In this document: piece by piece, positions 25,400-33,873 of the stretch
How positions within the stretch are numbered: position 1 is the first letter of the stretch
How the letters are laid out: every line of letters starts with the position of its first letter
Source of the DNA: Chryseobacterium phocaeense
Lineage (GTDB): Bacteria > Bacteroidota > Bacteroidia > Flavobacteriales > Weeksellaceae
DNA: 64,000 bases
NCBI RefSeq assembly: GCF_900169075.1
Contig: NZ_LT827015.1
Span: 2,496,158 to 2,560,157 of the forward strand
Reading direction: 5' to 3'
Notes under the pieces: generated by a model
Seen by the model: the letters and a program-made list of their open reading frames with translations, nothing else
Database searches by the model: none
Told to the model about the DNA's origin: nothing
Translations under genes and position numbers: made by a program

Positions 25400-27145
25400 T
25401 CAGATACTGTTTAAAACTTCACTTAAGCTGTCCTCTCTCCCAAGGCCAATTTTTGTTTTAATTTTGGTCTTATACACCCTTATGCTTCCTACGGTGAATT
25501 TTTCCAACAGCGAGATCTCCTTGGCGGTAAGATCCAGTTTGAAATAAACACACAGCTGCAGCTCCTGCTCGGTAAGAGAAGGATATTTCCGGGAAAGGTT
25601 TTCGATGAACTTTTTGTTTTCATGGGTGCTTTCATCGATGAGATTATTATTCTTTTTATCAATCAGGAGAAGATTGTTTATTTTAAGCTGAAGGCTTCGC
25701 AATATTTCTTCGGCATCAATATTATTTGATTTTTTTATTTTCTTGATATTTTCCAGGAATTCCCTTTCCGTCTCTGTCTTGATATTAAGATTAAGATGCA
25801 GATTATTGATTTTCTCTTTCTGAAGCTGCACGTTCTGCTCCAGTATTTTTCTTTGATTGTCGGAAATTACCTTTTCCTTGGTAAGAATTTCTTTTTCTTT
25901 AATAAGGAGTTCTTTTTCTTTATGATACACTTCATTCTTTCTTTTTTTCATCCGTACCAGAAGAAATATGATCCATGAAAAAATACCGATAAGAGCAGCA
26001 ATACCCACCAAAAGAAAAATATTTTTCTTTTTTTCATATTCGGTTTCCTGGGCAACAGATTTAATAAGGTACTGGTCTGCAAAATTGAGCTTGGTTTCAA
26101 TTTCCTGCCTGTGAATCTCATCATTCTCTTTATGGAGATCAATCAGCTTTTTGGAAACCACCTTCAGGTTTTGTATATCATTGGTTTTCAGGTAATAATT
26201 TTGAAGAATCACATTAAGCAGCATCTTGTTCTCATTCTTACTCATTTCGGGCTCCACGGATTCCAGTGAACTGATAATTTCCTTCGTCCCGGCAGGATTG
26301 ATCAAAATGCTGTCATAGATGTTGATTAATGATTCTGCTGTATTAACAACCATTCCATAATTTTTATTAGCCAGCGAAAATTCGAGCTCTGATTGCAGCA
26401 AAGCCTCTGCCCTTTTATATTCTCCGGCTTTCCTGTAGTATCCTGCAAGCCCTTTTTTCATATAGTTTAAGAAAATTTTTTCCGTATTTCTTAAATCGGG
26501 CTTATCATTAAGGATTTTAAGTGCTTTTTCAGTTTCAGCAATGGCCCTTTTGAGCTGGTTCATTTTATCGTAGCACATTCCAAAATTATTATGCATGGAA
26601 GCTACATACAGCGTTTCATTGTCTTTTTTAAAAACTTCAAGCGCTTTTGCGAAGAAAACCAGAGCCTGTTCATATTTTCCTTCATTGTACAATATCCTTC
26701 CCTTGAAATGGTAAAGATTGCCCAGTGAATACTTTTGTTCGGTCTTTTCACTGGCTTCAATTGCTGCATCTATATATCGCAAAGCCCAGTCCGGAGCACT
26801 TTTTTCAAAATAGGCCGAAAGATTGTTATTACAGTTAACGGTAATAAAAGGATAGCGGTTATTATTAATTTTCAGAAGATCATAGCATAAAGGAATCTGT
26901 TTTTGCTTGTCGTTCCCGTAAATGGCAATTTCTACCTGCTTGCTGCTTATGAGGAATTTCTGCTTTCCTGTTCTGTGATATTTTTCCAGCTCCCGGGTAA
27001 ATATTTCCTTCATTTTTTCAGGATCATTTCTTACTTCTATGGTAAGCTCCTTACTGATGGCAAGAAAATAATCATTCTCCTCTCCGGAGTGGCAGGAGAT
27101 TAAGAATAGTAAAAAAAATAAAACAAGAGAGACGATTTTCCGCAT
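25400..27145 (-). CDS. Membrane-bound TPR lipoprotein regulator with LuxR-type DNA-binding domain
   Basis: 581 residues. An N-terminal signal with lipobox-like LISC (Cys18) precedes tetratricopeptide repeats (for example LYHFKGRILYNEGKYEQALVFFAKALEVF). A membrane helix (about residues 373-393, IFLLVGIAALIGIFSWIIFLLV), a long coiled coil (about 395-450, rich in Lys/Glu) and a C-terminal LuxR/GerE helix-turn-helix (SLTEQELQLCVYFKLDLTAKEI ... GSIRVYKTKIKTKIGL) follow. The plan matches the TPR-AraC protein at 11235, with a different DNA-binding module. A lipidated N-terminus plus a spanning helix is unusual, so the Cys may simply lie in a cleaved or anchor segment. Targets are unknown. Confidence 0.86.
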   Translation of the reverse strand: MRKIVSLVLFFLLFLISCHSGEENDYFLAISKELTIEVRNDPEKMKEIFTRELEKYHRTGKQKFLISSKQVEIAIYGNDKQKQIPLCYDLLKINNNRYPFITVNCNNNLSAYFEKSAPDWALRYIDAAIEASEKTEQKYSLGNLYHFKGRILYNEGKYEQALVFFAKALEVFKKDNETLYVASMHNNFGMCYDKMNQLKRAIAETEKALKILNDKPDLRNTEKIFLNYMKKGLAGYYRKAGEYKRAEALLQSELEFSLANKNYGMVVNTAESLINIYDSILINPAGTKEIISSLESVEPEMSKNENKMLLNVILQNYYLKTNDIQNLKVVSKKLIDLHKENDEIHRQEIETKLNFADQYLIKSVAQETEYEKKKNIFLLVGIAALIGIFSWIIFLLVRMKKRKNEVYHKEKELLIKEKEILTKEKVISDNQRKILEQNVQLQKEKINNLHLNLNIKTETEREFLENIKKIKKSNNIDAEEILRSLQLKINNLLLIDKKNNNLIDESTHENKKFIENLSRKYPSLTEQELQLCVYFKLDLTAKEISLLEKFTVGSIRVYKTKIKTKIGLGREDSLSEVLNSI

Positions 27146-27466
27146 TCAGTACAATGTTGTATTAACAATTTTACAAATAAATATTGTATTATCCCGTATA
27201 CATTTTAGTTAATGACGTTCATTATTGAAATTAATACATTAAAAAAAATAATATACTGAAAAGCAAATACTTATATTTTTAAAATTAATACTTTTTATTG
27301 AAATTCAATAAAATAATTATAACAAATTAATATTCGGATTTCTTATTTTCTTTTCTTCTGTCAATAGATTTGCATATGAAAGTTCATGAAATAAAAAAAA
27401 TATAATAATCTTTTTTATGTACAAGGTGTATATACAAATAATTTAAAAGCCTGGTCAAAAAAATTA
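27146..27466. other. AT-rich gene-free stretch upstream of the orphan HTH genes
   Basis: 321 bases, very AT-rich, with no coding frame. It holds a TAGATTTG -7-like box (27365-27372) and, just before the gene, the short inverted word GTGTATATAC. Nothing else was recognised. Confidence 0.5.
27365..27372 (+). promoter_or_regulatory. Possible -7 element for the orphan HTH gene
   Basis: TAGATTTG fits TAnnTTTG, about 94 bases before the ATG at 27467, implying a long leader. No matching -33 element was found. Confidence 0.35.
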
Positions 27467-27892
27467 ATGGAAATAGATTTAAAAAATATCAATATCGGGC
27501 AATTAATTAAAGCAGAAGCAGAACACAGCGGTTTAGAAACCAGCCGCATCTGCAGATTTATGAAATGTAATGAAAAGGAATTACAGGAAATGTATAAACA
27601 GAGCAGAATTTCTACCGATCTTTTGCTGAAGTGGAGCAAGCTGCTGGAATATGATTTTTTCAGATTATACTCCCAGCATCTTATTTTATATGCTCCTCAG
27701 AAAAAAGCTGCGATCTACCGGCCGGAAAAAAAGAAAAGTATACTGCCCGGATTTAGAAAAAGCCTGTATACCACTGAAATGATCAACTTTATTCTTGAAA
27801 TGATCAGGACCGGGAAGAAAACCAAAGATCAGATTGTTCAGGAATATAAAATTCCAAAAACCACTTTATATAAATGGATTGATAAATATTAA
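27467..27892 (+). CDS. Orphan transposase-like helix-turn-helix protein (141 aa)
   Basis: 141 residues. The N-terminal part (about residues 8-65) looks like a helical DNA-binding or dimer region. The C-terminal about 45 residues form a transposase-OrfA-like helix-turn-helix (INFILEMIRTGKKTKDQIVQEYKIPKTTLYKWIDKY). There is no catalytic DDE partner nearby and no terminal inverted repeat, so it is not an intact insertion sequence. It is followed by a second HTH protein and a large surface-protein gene. It may act as a DNA-binding regulator. Confidence 0.7.
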   Translation: MEIDLKNINIGQLIKAEAEHSGLETSRICRFMKCNEKELQEMYKQSRISTDLLLKWSKLLEYDFFRLYSQHLILYAPQKKAAIYRPEKKKSILPGFRKSLYTTEMINFILEMIRTGKKTKDQIVQEYKIPKTTLYKWIDKY

Positions 27893-27915
27893 CCTTCTTT
27901 AAAAAAACATCGAAT

Positions 27916-28014
27916 ATGAAATGCATTAAAAACACAATTATGATTATTTATTTCACAAAAATCATCCTTAATAATGCTCAGGTTGGTATAGATAAAATAT
28001 ATATCCTGTTTTGA
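27916..28014 (+). CDS. Possible 32-codon leader frame overlapping the next HTH start
   Basis: A short frame starting ATG AAA TGC encodes a hydrophobic peptide ending NNAQVGIDKIYILF. NAQVGI resembles the signal-peptide end of secreted proteins such as the one at 14408, so it may be a decayed remnant. Its TGA (28012-28014) overlaps the TTG start of the next gene in TTGA, which would allow translational coupling. Coding status is uncertain. Confidence 0.25.
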   Translation: MKCIKNTIMIIYFTKIILNNAQVGIDKIYILF

Positions 28015-28352
28015 GCCAGCGTATCAAACCAACGAGACCAGATTATAAGAGGATTTACGAAGACCTTATCAAAATAAAATTTCCGGATAAGGAGGCAAAA
28101 TGCATCCGCATCCTTCGAAAGAAAAAGCTGTCCGAACTGGATATCATTAACCTGGAAAGAATCATTTTTGGGAAACTCTCCCATGAAGAATCTTCGAAAA
28201 ACAAAAGACACAGGTCCTATGATAAAGCTGTTATTTTCAAAATTCTTAAACATCAGAAAATCCATGGCCTCACGAATACCGAGCTAGCCGTTCATTATGG
28301 GCTCAGCAGAAATACAGTGGCGGCATGGAAAAAAAGATTTTTCCGAAAATAG
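28011..28352 (+). CDS. Orphan helix-turn-helix protein (113 aa, TTG start)
   Basis: 113 residues. The frame is closed by a stop at 27992 and contains no ATG upstream, so TTG at 28011 is the best start. It begins SQRIKPTRPDYKRIYEDLIKI and ends with a helix-turn-helix (GLTNTELAVHYGLSRNTVAAWKKRFFRK) of the transposase/MerR-like orphan type common in Chryseobacterium. Basic throughout, with no catalytic domain. It directly precedes the surface-protein gene at 28499. Confidence 0.7.
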   Translation: MSQRIKPTRPDYKRIYEDLIKIKFPDKEAKCIRILRKKKLSELDIINLERIIFGKLSHEESSKNKRHRSYDKAVIFKILKHQKIHGLTNTELAVHYGLSRNTVAAWKKRFFRK

Positions 28353-28498
28353 AAAAAGATAAGCTTAATAAATGGCATTTTCAGGTATAATGGAATTGGT
28401 AAACCCAGTATCCATACAGCTGAACTGAGCCAGTTTCTCCTTATGCAATTCCAAAATTTACCCCTACAAAAAACTTAACATTTAGATTAAAAAACCTT

Positions 28499-30853
28499 AT
28501 GAAAAACAAAAATTATTTCGACAGGCTACTCTGCCTGCTGTTCGTAATGGCCTTTACGATCTTTTCCCAATTATCTGCCCAGACAGGCCCCACACAAGAC
28601 TGGGATGGTGACGGTATTATCAACCAGACAGACCTTGATGATGATAACGACGGGATCTTGGACGATATTGAAGCCCCCATCACGAATTCGATAAGCAATT
28701 CAACCTTTACAGGCAATACAACCGACTGGACGCTGAATGGCGGTTGGGCTCTGAATAGTACTCAGATGAGAAACCCAACTGACAATGTGCTTGGAGCAGC
28801 AGCTCAGGATCTTGTTTACAACAATGCCGTTTTAAATACAGCATGTGCCTATACATCAGAATTCACAGTGAGAATCCAAACCAGAAATTATATTAATACT
28901 CTGGGTGAAGGTTTTGATTCTGATGCCAGGCTGCGGGTATTTGTTGGTGGAGTTCAGCTGTTTGATGTGTACAATCCCAGTTCAAATTCGCCTGCAACTG
29001 TTACAAAGCAGGCAGGAAGTAACATAATGGCCGTTTTAAAGGTAAATGGAGTCACCATAAACAACAATACAACAACTATCCCAATTAATTCATACGCTAG
29101 TTTTAGTGTTACTTTAAATTCGGCTAACCTTCCGGCTACAGGCAGTATTATTTTCCGTTTCACTGCAAATGATGACGATTTCTATGTAGATGATGTTTAC
29201 TATAACTTAAAACCCTGTACAGATACTGATCTGGATGGAATTCCTGACCAGTTCGATTTAGACAGTGACGGAGATGGATGCCCGGATGCAACGGAAGGTG
29301 GCGGAGGATTTACTCCTTCAAATCTGGTGACCTCTTCCGTTAGTGGTGGTAATACAGGTATATCCTATAACGGCTATGCCGGTCCTGTCAATCAGAACCT
29401 TGGAAACACCGTTAATGCCAACGGTATCCCTACTGCCGCAGGTACAGGCCAGACGGTGGGAAACAGTAAAATCCGGTCTCTTGATGATGATAATGATGGC
29501 ATCGGGAATACCTGTGACCCTGTAGATAACAGACCTGATACTGATGGTGATGGAATTAAAGATGCCAATGATATTGATGATGATAATGACGGAGTTCTGG
29601 ATAAAATAGAATGTCCTACGTTATTTACCAATATGGCGGGCAATGGGGGATTTTCAGTTAACGCAGGCAGTCTTCCTAATTGGTACAGAGGATTCACATC
29701 TACAGTGCTGCCTATTTCTACCCCTTTTACACCAACAGTAACCCCGATTTCTAACAGTGGAGCTGTTTTCAATTATGGTATCGGAGGCGGAAATCAAACG
29801 AATTCTCAGCTTACCGGAGGATTTTTCGATATGATAGATGGAACAAATACAGCTACAGGACTTCAGTATATTTTACAGGAAAACGATCCTCAAAGACCAA
29901 TAGTCAATGTTCTATCTGCTCCATTGATTGCCGGAGTTCCCTATAATTACAGCTTTGATTTAGGAAACAGAGCCGGTTCGGGAACAGCCAACAAGTATAT
30001 CGTGTTATTATACAATGCGGATACCAGTACTCCTGAAAAAATTATAGAATCCGGAGCACTGAATACTTTACCGGGAACAGGAACTAATCCAAGTTATAAA
30101 AATTTTACAGGGAGCTTTACTCCTGCAGCATCCGGAAACTACTATTTATTGTTCTATCCATCAGTTTCCGGTGGAACCGGTGACGATTTTGTTATTGATA
30201 GAGTCGCTTTTGCGGGTGCTGGTGTAAGTGCATGTGATACAGACAGTGATGGCATTGCCAATCATTTGGATACAGACAGCGATAACGACGGATGCTCGGA
30301 TGCTAAGGAAGCAGGCGTCATAGATTATATAACCGCTAACGGAGGAACCTACAGCACAGGAACTTTAAATAACCCGGGTAATACTTCATCCCCGGAAGCA
30401 ACAGTAGGAAATGGTACTCCTGCCCATTACGGAGCCAATGGATTTTATACCATAGCGGAAAACAATGACACGCAATCAGCAACGTATAACGGAACGTACA
30501 TCTATGCCAATGCAACAAATACAGGTATAGCCCTGTGTTCTCTGGCTTGCTTTAAACCGGCTGTTACAGCGGGAACTATTTTACCTACCCTGTACGGCAT
30601 TACAGCTTTAGGAAGAGCAGCCGAAAGCACCGGAAGCTGGCCGGGAATAAGAAAAGGAGGCTGGATGGCCGTTGAAGCCAAAACAAAAGGATTTGTACCG
30701 AACAGGCTGACCATTGAGCAGATCAATGCTATTCCGGCGGCCAATCTGGCAGAAGGAATGATGGTGTACAATATTACATCAGACTGCCTGTACATCAATA
30801 CAGACGGGACTGCTGCAGGATGGAAATGCTTCAATACCCAGACATGTCCTTAA
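28499..30853 (+). CDS. Large surface protein with thrombospondin type 3-like calcium repeats
   Basis: 784 residues. A signal peptide (about residues 1-27, ending QLSAQ) is followed by Asp-rich calcium-binding repeats: DWDGDGIINQTDLDDDNDGIL (about residues 33-53), DTDLDGIPDQFDLDSDGDGC (about 241-260), DTDGDGIKDANDIDDDNDGVLD, and DTDSDGIANHLDTDSDNDGC. Between them are two beta-sandwich regions resembling carbohydrate-binding modules (about 60-240 and 375-580). The C-terminal 100 residues (from ACFKPAVTAG to WKCFNTQTCP) form a separate Cys-containing module. No type A sorting tail is visible. It is probably an adhesin or envelope-exposed protein. A decayed copy of its last 30 codons lies at 31483. 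Confidence 0.82.
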   Translation: MKNKNYFDRLLCLLFVMAFTIFSQLSAQTGPTQDWDGDGIINQTDLDDDNDGILDDIEAPITNSISNSTFTGNTTDWTLNGGWALNSTQMRNPTDNVLGAAAQDLVYNNAVLNTACAYTSEFTVRIQTRNYINTLGEGFDSDARLRVFVGGVQLFDVYNPSSNSPATVTKQAGSNIMAVLKVNGVTINNNTTTIPINSYASFSVTLNSANLPATGSIIFRFTANDDDFYVDDVYYNLKPCTDTDLDGIPDQFDLDSDGDGCPDATEGGGGFTPSNLVTSSVSGGNTGISYNGYAGPVNQNLGNTVNANGIPTAAGTGQTVGNSKIRSLDDDNDGIGNTCDPVDNRPDTDGDGIKDANDIDDDNDGVLDKIECPTLFTNMAGNGGFSVNAGSLPNWYRGFTSTVLPISTPFTPTVTPISNSGAVFNYGIGGGNQTNSQLTGGFFDMIDGTNTATGLQYILQENDPQRPIVNVLSAPLIAGVPYNYSFDLGNRAGSGTANKYIVLLYNADTSTPEKIIESGALNTLPGTGTNPSYKNFTGSFTPAASGNYYLLFYPSVSGGTGDDFVIDRVAFAGAGVSACDTDSDGIANHLDTDSDNDGCSDAKEAGVIDYITANGGTYSTGTLNNPGNTSSPEATVGNGTPAHYGANGFYTIAENNDTQSATYNGTYIYANATNTGIALCSLACFKPAVTAGTILPTLYGITALGRAAESTGSWPGIRKGGWMAVEAKTKGFVPNRLTIEQINAIPAANLAEGMMVYNITSDCLYINTDGTAAGWKCFNTQTCP

Positions 30854-30891
30854 TCACATCATTTTTTAACAAGACAAACAAAATAAACACA

Positions 30892-31425
30892 ATGAAAACA
30901 TTTAAAACTCTTATCTTCTTACTAATAGCAGTCGGCGTTTCAGGGCAGGTGGCCATAGGAAAATCTTCCGTCACCAGTCCATCGGTTTCCATAGAATTCG
31001 GAGACGGCAATAAAGGAGTCATCCTTCCCTGGGTTACGAGTACAGGTGCTGTAACAGGTGCTGTAAACGGAACCATTGCCTATGACCTTTCGGACCATAA
31101 AGTAAAAGTAAAATATGCCTCAGGCTGGAAAGATCTTTCTGTGGATCCCACAGGAACCACAGTAGATCCGGTAACGGGTACAGATGGACTTTTAATGCAG
31201 GATCCGTTCACTGAACAGCCCGGAGCGAAAGTTACGGTTGGAGATCCGGGGCCGGCTCCGGGAATCCTGGTGCTGGAAGCTACCAACAAGGCGATGATTT
31301 TACCCAAAGTATCCAATCCTCATTTAAACATCATTAATCCTGCCCCCGGGATGATGGTTTATGATACCACAGCAAAGCAGCTGGCTGTCTTTAATGGAAA
31401 GATGTGGAGCTTCTGGAAGCCTTAA
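30892..31425 (+). CDS. Small secreted protein downstream of the surface protein
   Basis: 177 residues from the ATG at 30892 (an upstream frame start at 30820 lies inside the previous gene and is rejected). A signal peptide (MKTFKTLIFLLIAVGVSGQ) precedes QVAIGKSSVTSPSVSIEFGDGNKGVILPWVTSTG, the head motif seen in fibre-like secreted proteins of this group. Two copies of a module ending DLSDHKVKVKYASGWKDL and DTTAKQLAVFNGKMWSFWKP are recognisable. It is 38 bases after the surface-protein gene, probably the same transcript. Confidence 0.7.
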   Translation: MKTFKTLIFLLIAVGVSGQVAIGKSSVTSPSVSIEFGDGNKGVILPWVTSTGAVTGAVNGTIAYDLSDHKVKVKYASGWKDLSVDPTGTTVDPVTGTDGLLMQDPFTEQPGAKVTVGDPGPAPGILVLEATNKAMILPKVSNPHLNIINPAPGMMVYDTTAKQLAVFNGKMWSFWKP

Positions 31426-31443
31426 ACAAAAAAATATAAAAAT

Positions 31444-31480
31444 AAGCCTGTCTTGAGGATCACTGACCGTGACAGGCTGT
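31444..31480 (+). terminator. Hairpin after the surface-protein pair
   Basis: AGCCTGTC (31445-31452) and GACAGGCT (31471-31478) pair around an 18-base loop, followed by GTTT. A terminator is likely but the loop is long and the T run short. Confidence 0.5.
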
Positions 31481-31482
31481 TT

Positions 31483-31578
31483 ATGGTATATAATATTACA
31501 TGAGACTGCTTGTACATCAATACAGATAGGACCTCAGCAGGATGCAAATGCTTCAATACCCAGACATGTCCTCAGTAA
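31483..31578 (+). pseudogene. Decayed duplicate of the 3' end of the surface-protein gene
   Basis: The frame reads MVYNIT-stop-DCLYINTDRTSAGCKCF, then NTQTCPQ and a stop. It matches the end of the 28499 protein (MVYNITSDCLYINTDGTAAG followed by WKCFNTQTCP) at nearly every position, with a TGA stop replacing Ser, W to C and G to R changes. It lacks the upstream part. This is a partial duplication or recombination scar. Confidence 0.85.
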
Positions 31579-31680
31579 GATGTTGAAAAATATTCAGGAA
31601 TAAAAACAAATTAATAAGAGCAATAATTCAAAAAGTAAAATATAAACATAGTTGTTTTCATACTGGTTTTATTTAGTGTT

Positions 31681-31701
31681 AGCCCCGAAAGGGGCTTTTT
31701 T
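31681..31701 (+). terminator. Terminator before the tag gene
   Basis: AGCCCC-GAAA-GGGGCT followed by six T on the plus strand. A compact, strong hairpin. It is oriented for plus-strand transcripts from the surface-protein region and faces the end of tag. Confidence 0.8.
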
Positions 31702-31747
31702 ATTTGAGTAATACTATATTTTCATATACAAACCCAAACATCTAAAC

Positions 31748-32308
31748 TCAAACCCCCTCCTTCTCCGCCCAAAGCGGCTTCTGTTCCAGCACCTGATGAT
31801 AGACCGGGCAACTCTCCGCATGGGCACCTTTCAGATATCCTGTGCTCATTAAAAATTCATTGACAATTTCTCCGCCTGTAAATTTAAATGTCTTTTTGAA
31901 GAGTTTCATCCATTCCTGAAGGGTTTTCGGGTGATGATGCTCCAGCCATTTTTCAAATGATCCGAATTCTTTCTGCAGACCAATAATCGTTTTTGCGTTT
32001 TCGATGGCTGCATTTATTTTCAGGCGGTTCCGGATAATTCCCGGGTCGCTCATCAGCCTTTCACGGTCTTCTTCAGTGTAGGCGGCGATGGTCTGTATAT
32101 CAAAATTACTATATGAATTTCTGAAGCTTTCTTCTTTCTTCAAAACCGTTTCCCAGCTCAGTCCTGCCTGGTTGATTTCAAGAATTAACCTTCCAAACAG
32201 TTCGTTGTCATCATGGATGGGAAACCCGTAATAATGATCATGGTAATTTTTATGAAGCTCCTTTCTGCTTTCAGGCTTCATTCCTTCTATTGCTAAACAA
32301 TAACTCAT
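31748..32308 (-). CDS. tag: DNA-3-methyladenine glycosylase I
   Basis: 186 residues from the Met at 32308; the frame extends 22 residues upstream, but homology to the family begins with MSYC. It removes 3-methyladenine from alkylated DNA in base-excision repair. The zinc site expected in Tag is visible: Cys4 (MSYC), a His in the YHDHYYG block, and the C-terminal HAESC pair (His and Cys four apart). The core QAGLSWETVLKKEESFR and IIRNRLKINAAIENAK are diagnostic. It stands alone. Confidence 0.93.
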   Translation of the reverse strand: MSYCLAIEGMKPESRKELHKNYHDHYYGFPIHDDNELFGRLILEINQAGLSWETVLKKEESFRNSYSNFDIQTIAAYTEEDRERLMSDPGIIRNRLKINAAIENAKTIIGLQKEFGSFEKWLEHHHPKTLQEWMKLFKKTFKFTGGEIVNEFLMSTGYLKGAHAESCPVYHQVLEQKPLWAEKEGV

Positions 32309-32513
32309 TTCAATACATTTGCTTTTCAGGTTAAAAATTGTTTGTATCATCCGAGTTGTCTTATAACTCTTCAAATTTTCATCCTGAACGGTTCAGGCGG
32401 TAAAGATAAGGCGGGATAATGACAACTGTTCGTCAGCAGCATTTTTATTTTTTAATTTTTTGTGGCTGGAAGTTACACAGAAACATCATAAATTAGAATC
32501 TTCAAAAATATCT

Positions 32514-33428
32514 ATGAAAACTTTTCTTTCTTTTCTTCTTATGGCTCTGTCTGTTGGATATCATGCACAGACAATCTATTCCAAAGCGTATGGCAGTTCA
32601 AAAAACACACCTGTTATTTTCATTCACGGCGGCCCCGGTGGAAATGCTACTTTATTCGAAGGAACCACCGCTCAGAAAATGGCAGATCAGGGATTTTATG
32701 TGATTGTTTATGACAGATGCGGAGAAGGAAGATCAAAGGATGAAAACGCTTCTATGACCTTTAAGGAAAGTTTTGAAGATCTCAATGCCCTCTATCAATT
32801 GTATGGAATTAAAAAGGCGAATATCATTGCCCATAGTTTTGGAGGAATTATCGGGACATTATTTACCCGTCAGTTTCCGGAAAAAGTACAATCACTTACG
32901 CTTGCAGGAGCTTTGTTTACTCAACAGCAAACTTATGATCATATTTTAAAAGAGGCTAAAGAAAAATTTAAAAATGATGCTTCAAAACTGAATGAGATTA
33001 CTGAAATTGAAAATTTAAGTAAAAACTCCGCAGATTACAGGAAAAGGTGCTACAATCTTGCAGGCGACATGAAATTTTTTACCATGCCCTACCCGACCCC
33101 GGAGAGCGAAAAGTTGAGAACAGAATATGAATCCGGTGAGTTTTACGCCAATAATATCAGAAATCCGGAATCTCCCATAAAATTCTATCAGAATGAAGCT
33201 CAAAACAACGTTGATAATACCGCAGTTTTAAAGGAGATCAGGAAAAGAGGCATCCCTCTTTTTGCAGTATATGGAAAAAACGATGGAATATTTTCACAGA
33301 AACAGCTGAATGACATTAAAAATATAGCCGGAGACAACCATTTTAAGCGTATTGACAACTGCTCCCATTACTTATTTGTGGATCAGCAGACTGAATTTCT
33401 GGAATTCATCCGTCTACATCTGAAATAA
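32514..33428 (+). CDS. Secreted alpha/beta hydrolase (proline iminopeptidase-like)
   Basis: 304 residues from the ATG at 32514; an 18-residue upstream TTG extension is rejected because it displaces the signal peptide (MKTFLSFLLMALSVGYHAQ). The oxyanion motif HGGPGG, nucleophile elbow AHSFGG (about residue 108), Asp in YGKNDGIF and His in NCSHYLFVD complete a catalytic triad. The HGGPGG start is typical of proline iminopeptidases and related hydrolases; exact substrate is not determinable. Exported to the periplasm or beyond. Confidence 0.87.
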   Translation: MKTFLSFLLMALSVGYHAQTIYSKAYGSSKNTPVIFIHGGPGGNATLFEGTTAQKMADQGFYVIVYDRCGEGRSKDENASMTFKESFEDLNALYQLYGIKKANIIAHSFGGIIGTLFTRQFPEKVQSLTLAGALFTQQQTYDHILKEAKEKFKNDASKLNEITEIENLSKNSADYRKRCYNLAGDMKFFTMPYPTPESEKLRTEYESGEFYANNIRNPESPIKFYQNEAQNNVDNTAVLKEIRKRGIPLFAVYGKNDGIFSQKQLNDIKNIAGDNHFKRIDNCSHYLFVDQQTEFLEFIRLHLK

Positions 33429-33467
33429 AAATGTAGTTTTGTAAAAATGCCCACACGAAAAATCCAT

Positions 33468-33821
33468 ATGAAAAACTACAGAGTGTTCGTCATGATGCTT
33501 ATCCTGGCGTTTTCATTGTCTCCGTGTTCTGTAAAAAGGGATTTTCTGGGTATTTTCGATATACAGCACATCAGCGGTCTAAATAAAGTAAAAATAGCCA
33601 ATGGTGCCGTCTGTGAATCTTTTAGTGAAACCTCATCAGCGCAAAGAATATTTACAAAAGCCGTTGCAAGGCTAAACAACAAAGGCTTTTCATCTGCTTC
33701 AAATCCATCTTTAAATTTCGGGGAAAGGAGAATTGGTTTTAATACCTATTCAAGCCAGAGTTCCGGAAACAGTCCACCGAAATACATTCTGTTTAAAAGA
33801 CTGAAATTACACATGGTTTAG
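33468..33821 (+). CDS. Secreted cysteine-containing protein, unknown (117 aa)
   Basis: 117 residues from the Met at 33468. A hydrophobic N-terminus (VFVMMLILAFSLSPC) with a Cys at about residue 19 could be a lipid-attached or simple signal. The rest is Ser/Asn-rich with a second Cys at about 42. Similar small SPCSVK-type proteins precede DoxX-like genes in Bacteroidota. Function is unknown. Gaps of 39 and 52 bases to its neighbours suggest one transcript with the hydrolase and the DoxD-DoxA gene. Confidence 0.55.
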   Translation: MKNYRVFVMMLILAFSLSPCSVKRDFLGIFDIQHISGLNKVKIANGAVCESFSETSSAQRIFTKAVARLNNKGFSSASNPSLNFGERRIGFNTYSSQSSGNSPPKYILFKRLKLHMV

Positions 33822-33873
33822 GAATTATCCGAATCAATTTTCTCAAAACAGTCTTTAATACAATACTATTTCA

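Noticed and set aside
27467..28352. Insertion sequence
   Set aside because: Two HTH proteins look transposase-derived, but there is no catalytic DDE domain and no terminal inverted or target repeats.
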